Shown piece by piece: positions 47,837-56,576 of a stretch of DNA of 64,000 bases (the first letter of the stretch is position 1; the number at the start of each line of letters is the position of its first letter). Below the pieces are notes generated by a model, which saw only the letters and a list, made by a program, of their open reading frames with translations, was not told the origin of the DNA and ran no database searches. Position numbers and translations under genes: made by a program. Source of the stretch: Tessaracoccus aquimaris (GTDB taxonomy: Bacteria; Actinomycetota; Actinomycetes; Propionibacteriales; Propionibacteriaceae); the NCBI RefSeq assembly GCF_001997345.1, contig NZ_CP019606.1:2666001-2730000 (forward strand). The letters run 5' to 3'.

Positions 47837-49006
47837 TCAGAAGGACAGTTCGACGATGTCGCCGATCTGCGGGGACAGCAGGTCGATGCCGTCGTCGGTG
47901 ATGGCGATGGGCTTCTCCCAGCGGACGCCGAAGTCGGATCCCATCCCGAAGGTGTCGATCTGGAAGGTCATGTTCCTGACGAGGTCGTAGGTCGACGTCG
48001 TCTCCATCCAAGGGGCCTCAACCTCGATGAGGCCGAGTCCGTGGCATGGTCCGTAGAGGTAGGCGTCCTTCTTGCCTGCGGCGATGAACTTCTCCTCGAA
48101 CTCCCGCGCGATCTCGCCGGAGATCCGACCGGCCTTCAACTGGCCCTCGGTCCAGCGGTGCATCTCGAGGATGAACTCGACGATGTCGCGCTTCTCGCCC
48201 CCGAGCGGGCCGAGCGAGATAGGCATGCCGATCGAAGGGCTGTACCCGTCGACCTTCGCGGAGAGGTTCAACTGGACGATGTCGCCCATCTTGATCTCAC
48301 GGTGCGAGGAGCGGGAGATGGCGTGCTTGGTCGACTTCTGGCTGAAGACGTACATCGGGAGGCCTTCGTACTCGGCCCCATGCTCGTAGATGGTCTTTTG
48401 AGCAATGCCGACCATCTGGAGTTCGGTCACGCCCGGGCGGAGGGCCTTGATGACCTCCTGGGTAGCGATGTGGGTGATGCGGGCGGCCTCTCGCAGGCAC
48501 GCGATCTCGTTGTCGCTCTTCACCGAACGGAGCGCGACCATGATGTCGCGGGCGTCGACGAGTTCCGCGCCCGGGTAGGCCGACTGCAGTCCCTGCCACA
48601 TGACCACGTTGGTGTCGAGGATGGAGGCGACACCGATTCGGAGGCTCTCGCCCTTCACGCCGAGGTGGCCGAGCACGTCCTGGTAGGTCTGAAGCGTCAG
48701 GTGCGGGTAGGCGGGATCGGCCGACTCGCGGTACTCCGCCAGCACGAAGACGTCATCGATCTTGCCGAAGTCTGCGGCGTAGATGTCGGACTCGGGGCCG
48801 ACCATCAGCGCTGTGTCGCCGTCGGGGTTGATGGCCACGCCGCAGCGTTCGAAGACGGGCCAGAAGCCGCTGAAGTAGCGGGTGTTGGCGTAGTCGGCCT
48901 CGTTTCCGTTCACGATCAGGGCGTCGAGGCCCCGCTCGCGCATCAGTTGGGCGGCTCGCTGAGCCCGATCCTTGTACTCCTGCTCGGGAATCTGAACCCG
49001 GTTCAT
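47837..49006 (-). CDS. M24-family (creatinase/aminopeptidase P-like) hydrolase lacking metal ligands
   Basis: 389 residues from the ATG at 49006 (GAGGAGAGAC upstream), preferred over an earlier in-frame start that would include the operator. It has an N-terminal creatinase domain (about 10-155) and a C-terminal pita-bread domain. The usual first metal Asp is Asn (IVQLNLSAKVDGY) and the second position falls in SPSIGMP, so the dinuclear metal site is missing. Creatinase-type His and Glu positions remain (GPCHGLGLIEVE, GVRWEKPIAI). By family knowledge this fits creatinase-like C-N hydrolases rather than peptidases. It is the first gene of the operon. Confidence 0.85.
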   Translation of the reverse strand: MNRVQIPEQEYKDRAQRAAQLMRERGLDALIVNGNEADYANTRYFSGFWPVFERCGVAINPDGDTALMVGPESDIYAADFGKIDDVFVLAEYRESADPAYPHLTLQTYQDVLGHLGVKGESLRIGVASILDTNVVMWQGLQSAYPGAELVDARDIMVALRSVKSDNEIACLREAARITHIATQEVIKALRPGVTELQMVGIAQKTIYEHGAEYEGLPMYVFSQKSTKHAISRSSHREIKMGDIVQLNLSAKVDGYSPSIGMPISLGPLGGEKRDIVEFILEMHRWTEGQLKAGRISGEIAREFEEKFIAAGKKDAYLYGPCHGLGLIEVEAPWMETTSTYDLVRNMTFQIDTFGMGSDFGVRWEKPIAITDDGIDLLSPQIGDIVELSF

Positions 49007-49036
49007 GTCTCTCCTCTCGAGGCTCACCTTCGAGCC

Positions 49037-49104
49037 TGCGCAAACGATTGTGCACGACCTTAGAGGGAGACAGGGCAAGGCGTCAACGGTTTTGCGCAAT
49101 CGTT
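49037..49104 (-). promoter_or_regulatory. Putative LacI-family operators of the catabolic operon
   Basis: TGCGCAAACGATTGTGCA (49037-49054) is a near-perfect 18-base palindrome with a central CG, as in LacI/GalR sites. A second related element, TGCGCAATCGTT (49093-49104), contains the palindrome TTGCGCAA. The centres are about 53 bases apart, roughly five helical turns, allowing looping. They lie just upstream of the first operon gene. Confidence 0.65.
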
Positions 49105-49141
49105 ATCTCAGCAAGAGTCGCGAGAGGGGCACGCGGTCGCC

Positions 49142-49771
49142 TCAGGATCCGGCGAGGCCGCTGACGAGGTTGATGGTGCAGGCGAGCACCACGGCGCCGA
49201 GGAAGTAGCTGAGCAGGGTGTGCCACAAGACGACGACGCGCAACTGGTTGGTCTTCAGGTTCGTGTCCGAGATCTGGTACGTCATGCCGAGGCAGAAGGT
49301 CAGATAGGCGAAGTCGGTGTAGCGGGGCGGTTCGTCGCCGAAGTCGATCGGCGGCTTTGGCGCTGAGAAGTAGAGATCCGCGTAGCGGACGCCGTAGATG
49401 GTGTGCACAAGAAGCCAGGAGGCGACCACGCAGGCGACGCCGATCCCGGCGGTCACCAGGTTCGACGCGTTGCCTGCCAGCAGCACGAAGCCGATGCCGA
49501 TGACGCTTGCGACGGCCGCGACGATCAGGATCACGTCGGCGAACCACCGCCCCGGATCCTCTTCGCGTGCGTGCTCTGCCGTCTGCTGGGAGTCGAGGGG
49601 CCACAGCACGAGCCAACTCCAGATGCAGTAGAGGAACACGAACGTCGTCCAGCCGGCGGCGGCCCCGACGTCGTAGCTGATCGCCTTGCCGACCAGGACG
49701 CCGACGATCGCGCCGAACAGCAGGGAGATCCCCTGCCGGACCCTGCGCCGGGTGGAGCGTTTCACTGTCAT
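49142..49771 (-). CDS. DUF1345 integral membrane protein
   Basis: 209 residues with five predicted membrane helices and the DUF1345 landmarks VHTIYGVRYADLYFSA and YTDFAYLTFCLGMTYQISDT. The function of this family is unknown. The ATG lies 6 bases after TAGCCT on the minus strand with no Shine-Dalgarno, so it is probably leaderless. No link to the neighbouring catabolic operon is evident. Confidence 0.88.
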   Translation of the reverse strand: MTVKRSTRRRVRQGISLLFGAIVGVLVGKAISYDVGAAAGWTTFVFLYCIWSWLVLWPLDSQQTAEHAREEDPGRWFADVILIVAAVASVIGIGFVLLAGNASNLVTAGIGVACVVASWLLVHTIYGVRYADLYFSAPKPPIDFGDEPPRYTDFAYLTFCLGMTYQISDTNLKTNQLRVVVLWHTLLSYFLGAVVLACTINLVSGLAGS

Positions 49772-50071
49772 CGCCTCAGGCTAGGGCAGGGCGCACACCC
49801 TGTGTGGTGACGCACAGATCGCCCACCCTCCGGAGTCGCCGCGAGGACGGGTGGCTGTTTGGCGCCGTCGGCAGGCCATCTCGCCCGAGGGCGAACGGCG
49901 ACGGTTCCGTTCCCGTCGCGACGGCTCATCGGCCCCCGACGCCGTCGTTCCCGGAACGTCGTTGCGGAGCCGTCGAGGGGTCCGGTAACGCAGCGGAACC
50001 CTGGTCGACGCATTCAGCCCGAGTCGTCCTGATGTCGCGGGCACAGCAGGCGGGAAGCTCGGCCGCTGGCC
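49772..50071. other. Gene-free spacer
   Basis: About 300 bases between the DUF1345 start and the ArsC-like stop. I see the DUF1345 promoter at its left edge and a short palindrome GTTCCCGGAAC near 49949-49959. No gene or RNA is recognisable. Confidence 0.6.
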
Positions 50072-50425
50072 TCAGGCGAGGAAGGCGGGCACCCGCGACT
50101 TGGGTCGGCCGATGATGGCCCGACCGCCGCGGATCAGCACGGGGCGCTGCGCCAGTTCGGGGCGCTCGGCCAGCACCGTTGCGACCTGCTCCGCGGTGGC
50201 CACCTCGTCGTCCTTCAGCCCGGATCGCTCGAAGTTGGGGTCGCGGCGGACCAGGTCGCCGGGCTCGCCGTCCAGCTTCGCGATGACATCGAGCCACTCG
50301 TCGCGGCTCAGGGGCGAGGTGAGGTAGTTCCGCACGAACGCCTCCAGACCGCCCGCCTCGACCGCCTCAACGGCGGCCCGAGAGGTCGAGCAGCGTGGGT
50401 TGTGCAGGACGATGATCTCACTCAT
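50072..50425 (-). CDS. ArsC/Spx-family thioredoxin-fold protein
   Basis: 117 residues, standard for arsenate-reductase-like ArsC (YffB/Spx type). The redox Cys is in HNPRCSTSRAAVEAVEAGG, and the C-terminal RPVLIRGGRAIIGRPKSRV matches the ArsC fold. The substrate may be arsenate or a protein partner; there is no ars operon context. The ATG lies 6 bases after TAGGCT on the minus strand, giving a leaderless start. Confidence 0.9.
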   Translation of the reverse strand: MSEIIVLHNPRCSTSRAAVEAVEAGGLEAFVRNYLTSPLSRDEWLDVIAKLDGEPGDLVRRDPNFERSGLKDDEVATAEQVATVLAERPELAQRPVLIRGGRAIIGRPKSRVPAFLA

Positions 50426-50518
50426 GACGCCAGCCTAGGCGCCCGGCCCAGGCCACGAGCCGGGCGGCCGCAAGGCAGCGGCCCGCCGTCAGGGACGGGC
50501 CCTGCCCTGCTGCCCTGA

Positions 50519-51568
50519 CTACTTCTTCGCCGCCACGGAGAGCTTGTCGACCAGCGACGGGAGCCCGTCCTTCCAGTCGAAGGTCAGCGCGGTGGGCGGC
50601 GAGACCGAGGAGACGGTGACGGGGTCGCTGACCTGCGCGACGCGACCGGCCTTCACCGCGGGGATCGCCTGGAGGGCTGGCTTGGTCAGGAACGCCTTCG
50701 CGTCCTGCTCGTTGGCGTGGTAGGCGATCAGGATGTCGGCATCTAGCTTGTCCAACTGCTCATAGCTGAGCTCGTAGTAGAAGCCGCCGTTCGACGTGTC
50801 CAGTTCAGAGACGCTCGGGGCCACCTTCAGGCCGAGCTCCGTGAGGATCCCGATCCGGGGGTCCGCCCCCGTGTACACGGAGACGGATCCGTCGCCGTCC
50901 CAGATGCCCGCGATCGTCTTACCCTCGAACTCGGGGTGGGCCGCCTTCATGGCCGCGAGCGAGTCGTCGATGCCGCTCAGGACCTTCTCACCCTCCGCGC
51001 CACGGCCGAGGGCCTCGGCCGTGATCGTGATGGTGTCCTGCCATCCGGTCGTCCAAGGGGCCGCGGGGTAGGCGACCACCGGCGCGATGTCGCTCAGGGT
51101 GTCGAACTGCTCCTGCGTGAGCCCGGAGTAGGGCGCGACGATCAGGTCGGGGTCGGCGGCGATGAGCTCCTCGTACGGGAAGGTGGCGCCGCCGTCAGCA
51201 TCCGTGAGCACTGCGGGCTTCTCGACGCCAGCCTCGTCGTAGGCGGCCTCGACCCAAGGCAGCAGGTTGCCTGCCCCGACGGTCCAGGACTGCTCGGCGA
51301 CCGCGACAGGGTAGACGCCGACCGAGATGGCCGCCTCGGTCGATCCCCAACCCCACGTGGCGACGCGCTTCGGCGCCTCGGCGATGGTGGCGGTGCCGAG
51401 CGCGCTGGTGATCTCGACGGGGAAGGCGTTGCTGCTGGCTTGAGGGCTGGCGGCCCCGCTCGGCGTCACGCTTGGATCGGCGTTCGACGGTCCGGCAGGC
51501 GAGCCGCAGGCGGCGAGGGCGAGCCCGGCGATGGCGAGCGCCGCGGTGATGATGCGTGGCTTCCGCAT
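50519..51568 (-). CDS. Siderophore ABC transporter binding lipoprotein (FecB/FepB-like)
   Basis: 349 residues. The lipobox LALAAC gives a lipidated Cys at residue 21, followed by a Ser/Pro linker. The helical-backbone binding fold (PBP type 2/III) is visible in APKRVATWGWGSTEAAISVG, AADPDLIVAPYSGLTQEQFD and YYELSYEQLDKLDADILIAY. It captures an iron-siderophore for the adjacent FecCD-type permeases. Last gene of a five-gene minus-strand operon. A GGGGCC-GTGAC-GGCCCC hairpin lies before its start, possibly stabilising its mRNA. Confidence 0.92.
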   Translation of the reverse strand: MRKPRIITAALAIAGLALAACGSPAGPSNADPSVTPSGAASPQASSNAFPVEITSALGTATIAEAPKRVATWGWGSTEAAISVGVYPVAVAEQSWTVGAGNLLPWVEAAYDEAGVEKPAVLTDADGGATFPYEELIAADPDLIVAPYSGLTQEQFDTLSDIAPVVAYPAAPWTTGWQDTITITAEALGRGAEGEKVLSGIDDSLAAMKAAHPEFEGKTIAGIWDGDGSVSVYTGADPRIGILTELGLKVAPSVSELDTSNGGFYYELSYEQLDKLDADILIAYHANEQDAKAFLTKPALQAIPAVKAGRVAQVSDPVTVSSVSPPTALTFDWKDGLPSLVDKLSVAAKK

Positions 51569-51615
51569 GGATTCTCCTTGGGGTTGTGGGGCCGTGACGG
51601 CCCCGGTTCTTGGGT

Positions 51616-52413
51616 TCAGGCCGCGTGGCTGCGGCCGACGGGCACGACGAGCGGCGTGCCGGAGACTGGGTCGGGGATGACGTGGGAGTCGAGGCCGAAC
51701 ACGTCGCGGATGGCGTCGGCCGTGACGACCTCTGCGGGCGGGCCCTGCGCGACGATCGCGCCGTCGCGCATCATGACGAGGTGGTCGGCGTAGCGGGCGG
51801 CGAGGTTGAGTTCGTGCAGCACCATCACCACGGTGGTTCCCCGCTCACGGTTGAGGTCGGCGAGCAGGTCGAGCAGGTCGAGTTGGTGCGTGACGTCGAG
51901 GTACGTCGTCGGCTCGTCGAGCAGGACGATGTCGCTGTCCTGGGCCAGCACCATCGCTATCCAGACGCGTTGCCGCTGACCTCCCGACAGTTCCTCGACC
52001 CGTCGATCGGCCAGGTCGGCGATCCCGGTGTCGGAGAGGGCCTTCGCGACGATCTGGTCGTCGTCGCTTCGCGCGAACCCGAACCAGCCCTGATGCGGGT
52101 AGCGGCCCCGGGCCACCAACTCGCCGACGCGAACGCCGTCGGGCGCGGTGGACGACTGCGGCAACACGGCGACGGTCCTGGCCACGGTACGTCGCCCGAG
52201 CCGCTCGATCGACTCGCCGTCGAGCCTCACCTCGCCCGCGGCGACCCGGTGTAGCCCCGCCATGGAGCGCAACAGGGTTGACTTGCCGCAGGCGTTCGGG
52301 CCGACGATGACGGTGACCGCCCCGGACGGCACCGCGAAGTCGAGCCCTGAGATCACCACCCTCGAGTCGTAGGCGACGGTGATGCCGAGGGCCTCGAATG
52401 CATGGTCGTTCAT
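51616..52413 (-). CDS. Siderophore ABC transporter ATP-binding protein (FecE/FepC-like)
   Basis: 265 residues from the ATG at 52413, whose codon overlaps the permease stop (ATGA). Walker A is GPNACGKST, the Q-loop region is AVLPQSS, the signature is LSGGQRQRVWIAMVL and Walker B is IVLLDEPTTYLD, all standard for iron-siderophore importers. It powers uptake through the FepD/FepG-like permeases encoded upstream. Confidence 0.95.
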   Translation of the reverse strand: MNDHAFEALGITVAYDSRVVISGLDFAVPSGAVTVIVGPNACGKSTLLRSMAGLHRVAAGEVRLDGESIERLGRRTVARTVAVLPQSSTAPDGVRVGELVARGRYPHQGWFGFARSDDDQIVAKALSDTGIADLADRRVEELSGGQRQRVWIAMVLAQDSDIVLLDEPTTYLDVTHQLDLLDLLADLNRERGTTVVMVLHELNLAARYADHLVMMRDGAIVAQGPPAEVVTADAIRDVFGLDSHVIPDPVSGTPLVVPVGRSHAA

Positions 52414-53446
52414 GAGGTGGCCTTTCGTTGCCCGGCCAGGAGGACGAGCAGGTAGGGGGCGCCGATGAGGCCGGTGACGATCCCGACCGGCGCGACGAGC
52501 CCAGGGACGGCGTGCTGCCCCAGCACGTCGGCGGCGAGGGTGAGAGCGGCACCGACGAAGCACGACACCAGGAGCGCTGGGCCGCCGTCGTTCTGCAGGC
52601 GGCGCGCGATCGGCGCGGCGAGCAGCGCCACGAAGGCGATGGGGCCGGTGAGGCTGATCGCCGTTGCAACGAGGGCGACGGACGCGAGCAGTAGCACCAG
52701 GCGGCTCCGGTCGAGGCTCACCCCGAGGCCCTTGGCGAGTTCGTCCCCGAGCGAGAGGGCCCGGAGCGGCCGGGCCGAGAGAGCGATCACGGTCGCGAAG
52801 GCCAGGACCAGCCATCCGAGGACGTCAAGGTGGTCGCCCCGCACGTCTGCGACGCTCCCGATCGTCCACAGCAGCACGGGCTGGGCCTCGCGCACCGACG
52901 ACTCGCTCAGCAGCCAACTGATCAGCGAGCCGCTCAGGTAGGACAGCCCGATGCCGACCAGCACGAACCGGATGCCGTGCAGGCCCTTTCGCCATGCGAG
53001 GGCCCAGATGGCCAGGGCGACGACGAGGGCGCCCACGAACGCGCTGAGCGAGATCGCCACGCCGCTCCATCCGAACCAGAGCACCGCGGCGACCGCGCCG
53101 AGGCTCGCCCCCGACGAGATGCCGAGGATGTCGGGGCTGGCGAGCGGGTTGCGCAGCACCGACTGGAACACCGCGCCGGCGAGCCCGAATGCGGCGCCGG
53201 CCCACAGTGCCGCCTCGATCCGCGGCAGCCGGAGGGTGTGCACGATGAGGATCTCGGACTTTGTGCCGACCCCGAAGAGCCCCGGACGACCTGGTCGAGG
53301 GTGAGGTCGGCCGCGCCGAGCAGCAGGCCCGCGACGCTCAGGGCGGCAATCAGCCCGGTGGCCGCGACGACCACCACGGCCTTGCGCAGGAGGCGGCCCC
53401 TGCGTCGGGAGCGGACCTGGCGGGCAAGCGTCGACGGTTCGGTCAC
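52410..53446 (-). CDS. FecCD-family siderophore permease 2 (FepG-like), frameshifted
   Basis: With one base restored, 345 residues from the GTG at 53446 that overlaps the stop of permease 1. The N-terminal membrane segment (VVVVAATGLIAALSVAGLL) and DLTLDQVVRG are in one frame. GVGTKSEILIVHTLRLPRI and the remaining helices (GISSGASLGAVAAVLWFGWS, LTGPIAFVALLAAPIARRL) are in another. Adding one G to the GGGG run (plus-strand C4 at 53280-53283) joins them as VVRGLFGVGTK. A consensus error is more likely than inactivation because the rest of the operon is intact. Confidence 0.88.
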
Positions 53447-54477
53447 AGGCCGACCACCCTTCGACCGCGCGCGACGGCGACGAGCACCGGCGCACCGAGG
53501 AACGCCGCGACCACGCCCGCCTCGAGTTCGTCGTTGCTGACGACCAACCGTCCGATCACGTCGGCGAGCAGCAGCATGATGGGGCCGAGCAGCACCGCGA
53601 GCGCCGTGGTGAGGTGATGATCCGCGCCGACAAGGCGCCGGGCGGCGTGCGGCACCACCAGCCCGACCAGCGCGATGGGCCCCGCCAGGGAGACGGCGGT
53701 GCCGCAGAGCAGCACGATCGCAGCGGCGGCCAGTGCCCGGGTGACGCCGACGTCCTGCCCCAGCCCGCGGGCGACGTCGTCGCCCAATGCCAGGGCGTTC
53801 AGGCGGTGGGCGAGGACGGCGGCGAGGGCGAGTCCGACGAGCAGGAAGGGCAGCATCAGGGCGAGCGAGCGCAGGTCGCGGCCCGTGAGCGCGCCGACGA
53901 CCCAGAACCGGTACGAGTTGAAGGTGGCCTGGTCGCGCAGCAGGACGAGGGTGATCAGCGGGGAGATCAGCGCGACCAGGGCGGCGCCGACCAGGGCGAG
54001 CTGAACCGGCTGGGCGTGCCCGAAGGAGAACACGACGGCGGCGGCGAGCGCGGCCCCCGCGAACGCGAACCAGACGTAGCCGACGGCGGACGTTACGCCG
54101 AGCAGTTGGATGGCGAGCACGACGGCGAGCGAGGCCCCGGAGTTGATGCCGAGCAGGCCGGGGTCGGCGATCGGGTTGCGCGTCACGCCCTGAATGACGA
54201 CGCCAGCCACGCCGAGCGCGACCCCGGCGGCGAGCCCGATGAGGGTTCGCGGCACGCGTTGCTGCAGCACGACCATGTGGTCCACATTGTCGGCGACGGG
54301 TGCGGTCAACGCCTGCCATACGGTCGCCGGGTCGAGGTCACGGACGCCGAGGAGCAGGCTGGCGCAGCAGATCACGACAAGCACCGCGAGGGCGCCCGCG
54401 AACACCCACCCGGCGCGGTTCCTGCGTGCTCGCAGCACGGCCCCGGCCGCGGCAGCCGGGGAGGTCGTGACGGTCAT
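53443..54477 (-). CDS. FecCD-family siderophore permease 1 (FepD-like)
   Basis: 344 residues with about nine or ten membrane helices. Typical FecCD motifs are RVPRTLIGLAAGVALGVAGV, GLLGINSGASLAVVL and LAGPIALVGLVVPHAARRLVG (coupling region). It forms the membrane pore as a heterodimer with the next permease. It begins 2 bases after the end of the siderophore-interacting-protein gene and overlaps the next gene by 4 bases, so the genes are transcribed and translated together. Confidence 0.95.
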   Translation of the reverse strand: MTVTTSPAAAAGAVLRARRNRAGWVFAGALAVLVVICCASLLLGVRDLDPATVWQALTAPVADNVDHMVVLQQRVPRTLIGLAAGVALGVAGVVIQGVTRNPIADPGLLGINSGASLAVVLAIQLLGVTSAVGYVWFAFAGAALAAAVVFSFGHAQPVQLALVGAALVALISPLITLVLLRDQATFNSYRFWVVGALTGRDLRSLALMLPFLLVGLALAAVLAHRLNALALGDDVARGLGQDVGVTRALAAAAIVLLCGTAVSLAGPIALVGLVVPHAARRLVGADHHLTTALAVLLGPIMLLLADVIGRLVVSNDELEAGVVAAFLGAPVLVAVARGRRVVGL

Positions 54478-54479
54478 GG

Positions 54480-55409
54480 TCAGTCCAGCTCTGCCCGGCC
54501 TGTGCGCCAGTAGCCCATGAAGGCGACCTGGCGGCGGTCCAAGCCGGCGTCGGTGACGAGGAAGCGGCGAAGGGCCTTGACCATGCCCGCCTCGCCCGCG
54601 ATCCAGGCGTAGCAGTCGGCGTCGAGGCTGCTCCCCTCGGGAACGTCCCAGAGGGGGGCGTCGTCGGGGTCGTCGAACGTCGTCGGCCGCGAAGGCTCCG
54701 GCACGCGACCAGCGGCGGAGCAGGTCCGCGCGACCCAGTCGCGCAGCGCCGGGATCAGTCGCTGGCCCTGGTCGCCGTCGGGTGTGCGGGGAAGGAACCG
54801 GACGCTGACGCCCTCCGGGGCGACCAGGTCGAGGGCATCCGCGGCGTCCGGGACCTCGATCAGCGCGACCCCCGTTGCGTCGGGTGGAAGCGTCGCGAGG
54901 ATCGACGCGATGGCAGGGGCGGCGGTCTCATCGCCTGCCAGCAGGTGGGTGCTGACGTGACCGGGGCGCCAGTCGATGCCGAGGGCGCGCCCCGGGCTTC
55001 GCTCGTCGGGGCCGACGATGACGACCTCGTCACCGGCGGCCGCGCGCGCCGCCCATCGGCTCGCGGGCCCGGCGTCGCCGTGACCGACGAAGTCGATGTC
55101 GACCTCGCGCTGCTCCGGCCGGACGGCGCGCACCGTGTAGGTGCGGAACGGGTTGCGGCGCTCCGAGGGGAGTTCCCGCCATGCGGCGTACCAGTCGGCC
55201 ACCTGCGGGAAGTGCTCGAATCCGACCTCCGGCAAGGGCAGCACGACCTTGACGCGCTGGTCGAGCCCGGCGGTGCCGAAGTCGAGGAGATCGTCGCCCG
55301 TGAAGGTGATCCGCGTGAAGTGCGGGCTGAGACGGCGGGTGCGCGCCACGCTGACCCGGAAGGCCCGGTAGGCGGGGCGGGCGTCGTTCGAGGCAGGTGC
55401 GGAAGACAT
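54480..55409 (-). CDS. Siderophore-interacting protein (ferric-siderophore reductase, ViuB/YqjH type)
   Basis: 309 residues from the ATG at 55409; an earlier in-frame ATG at 55454 would place the start inside a palindromic operator. The FAD-binding domain is marked by NPFRTYTVRAVRPEQREVDI and the NAD(P)H/SIP domain by YAWIAGEAGMVKALRRFLV and AFMGYWRTGRAELD. It reduces Fe(III) in imported siderophores to release iron in the cytosol. First gene of the uptake operon. An AT-rich -10-like TAATAC lies 9 bases before the ATG, so the leader is very short. Confidence 0.92.
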   Translation of the reverse strand: MSSAPASNDARPAYRAFRVSVARTRRLSPHFTRITFTGDDLLDFGTAGLDQRVKVVLPLPEVGFEHFPQVADWYAAWRELPSERRNPFRTYTVRAVRPEQREVDIDFVGHGDAGPASRWAARAAAGDEVVIVGPDERSPGRALGIDWRPGHVSTHLLAGDETAAPAIASILATLPPDATGVALIEVPDAADALDLVAPEGVSVRFLPRTPDGDQGQRLIPALRDWVARTCSAAGRVPEPSRPTTFDDPDDAPLWDVPEGSSLDADCYAWIAGEAGMVKALRRFLVTDAGLDRRQVAFMGYWRTGRAELD

Positions 55410-55418
55410 CGCGAAAAG

Positions 55419-55446
55419 TATTACACAAGTCGTCCATTGCGTAATA
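55419..55446. promoter_or_regulatory. 28-base palindromic operator before the siderophore operon
   Basis: Arms TATTACACAA (55419-55428) and TTGCGTAATA (55437-55446) are inverted with one mismatch around an 8-base spacer. The element covers the -10/-35 region of the first operon gene. It is followed by TTAGGGCCACCTTAG (minus strand, about 55457-55471), which loosely resembles a DtxR/IdeR iron box. Iron-dependent repression is expected, but which protein binds the 28-mer is unknown. Confidence 0.6.
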
Positions 55447-55988
55447 GCCGACATCTAAGGTGGCCCTAACTTGACGGTCTGGAAGCGCTCCCGACTGCCG
55501 CCAGGTCGGTTGCTCCAGGCATTGTCAGACGTGGGTCGCGATCCTCCGACGACCCCACTCCACCCGTGCGACGATCCTGGGCAACAACGCGACGACGGCA
55601 CGGGGCCGCGGTGCCGCGACTGCCCAACCGACGCGCGCTGGCTCTCAGCCATGAGGGACGCCTCAGCGGAATGGCGCACGAGGTCTTCGACCGATGAAAC
55701 GACGCTCCGGGGCCGCTCCGTGTCCCAACCAGCTCCAGGTTGTGGGGACCGTTGCCGGGCTCCGCACCCGGCACTGCTCTCACGCAGCGGACGGAAGACG
55801 CCATGACGCCGGGGACGTTCTCGCCCAACTCCCCCGGCGGGATCCTTGGTGGGCCGAAGGTCGTGGGCGAGGTGGTCGGCGTCCGGAAAGTCGGGAGGCC
55901 ACTCAGGCGGTCCCTGGTCACGACCGGGTCGGACGAAGAGCGGGGTGCCGGACATGTACGGGGTAAGCACTACTGAAAGGCTTCCCCC
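55447..55988. other. Gene-free spacer with a degenerate R2 element
   Basis: About 540 bases without a convincing gene. Near 55675-55738 it contains TTCGACCGATGAAACGACGC followed by TCCGGGGCCGCTCCG, a decayed version of the hairpin element at 62658-62706. The left edge holds the siderophore operon promoter; the right edge has a GAAAGG ribosome-binding site for the next gene. Confidence 0.6.
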
Positions 55989-56576
55989 ATGGATCTCGAC
56001 GACCTCCTGGACGCTTCGTCCCCGGGCATCGCTCCCAGAGACGAGGCGCTGCACACCGAACTGCTGACGATGACGCTCGCCACGCGCGACGCAGACAGGC
56101 TGCGCGGTCGCAGGTTCCGCGTGGGGCTGGTCGGCCTGGTCTCGGCCGCACTGGTTGCGGGCGGCGTCGCGACCGCAGGCGCCGTCATGAACGGCTGGTT
56201 CGGCTTTGGCACCACCACCGACACGGCATGCGTTGCCGACATCACCTTCTCCCCGAAGGGCAACGAGGGTGAGGGAAGCGAGACCTACCCCCGCGACGTC
56301 GAGGACGCCGCCGTCGCTGCTTCCGAGGCGTTCCTCAAGTCCTACAACTTCGACGCGATCGACGCCGACGCGGCAGCGAAACGCCAACGTCAGGTGGAGA
56401 GGCAGATCATCGACGGGCAGGAAGAGGGAGAGAGGCAGCCGGTCCTCTCCGACCAACAGAACGAGCTCAACGGGATCACGCAGGTCTTCATCGACGACTG
56501 GAAGGCGCATCTCACGGAGCTGGGGTTGCCGTGGAGGGCGTCGTTGCTCTCCGTCGGGTGGACGTGCGAGTCGTGA
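55989..56576 (+). CDS. Membrane-anchored protein, candidate anti-sigma factor
   Basis: 195 residues. A short cytosolic N-terminal segment (about 1-43) is followed by one membrane helix (GLVGLVSAALVAGGVATAGAV) and an external domain with two cysteines (CVADITF, ending VGWTCES). I do not recognise the family. Its stop overlaps the GTG of an ECF sigma factor gene, and the topology fits a membrane anti-sigma factor. It lacks a visible zinc-binding H-x3-C-x2-C motif, so the role is inferred from context only. Confidence 0.7.
   Translation: MDLDDLLDASSPGIAPRDEALHTELLTMTLATRDADRLRGRRFRVGLVGLVSAALVAGGVATAGAVMNGWFGFGTTTDTACVADITFSPKGNEGEGSETYPRDVEDAAVAASEAFLKSYNFDAIDADAAAKRQRQVERQIIDGQEEGERQPVLSDQQNELNGITQVFIDDWKAHLTELGLPWRASLLSVGWTCES

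Noticed and set aside
53276-53290. Permease 2 as a true pseudogene
   Set aside because: One base restores the entire frame and the rest of the operon is intact. The same one-base pattern in five other genes favours consensus error.
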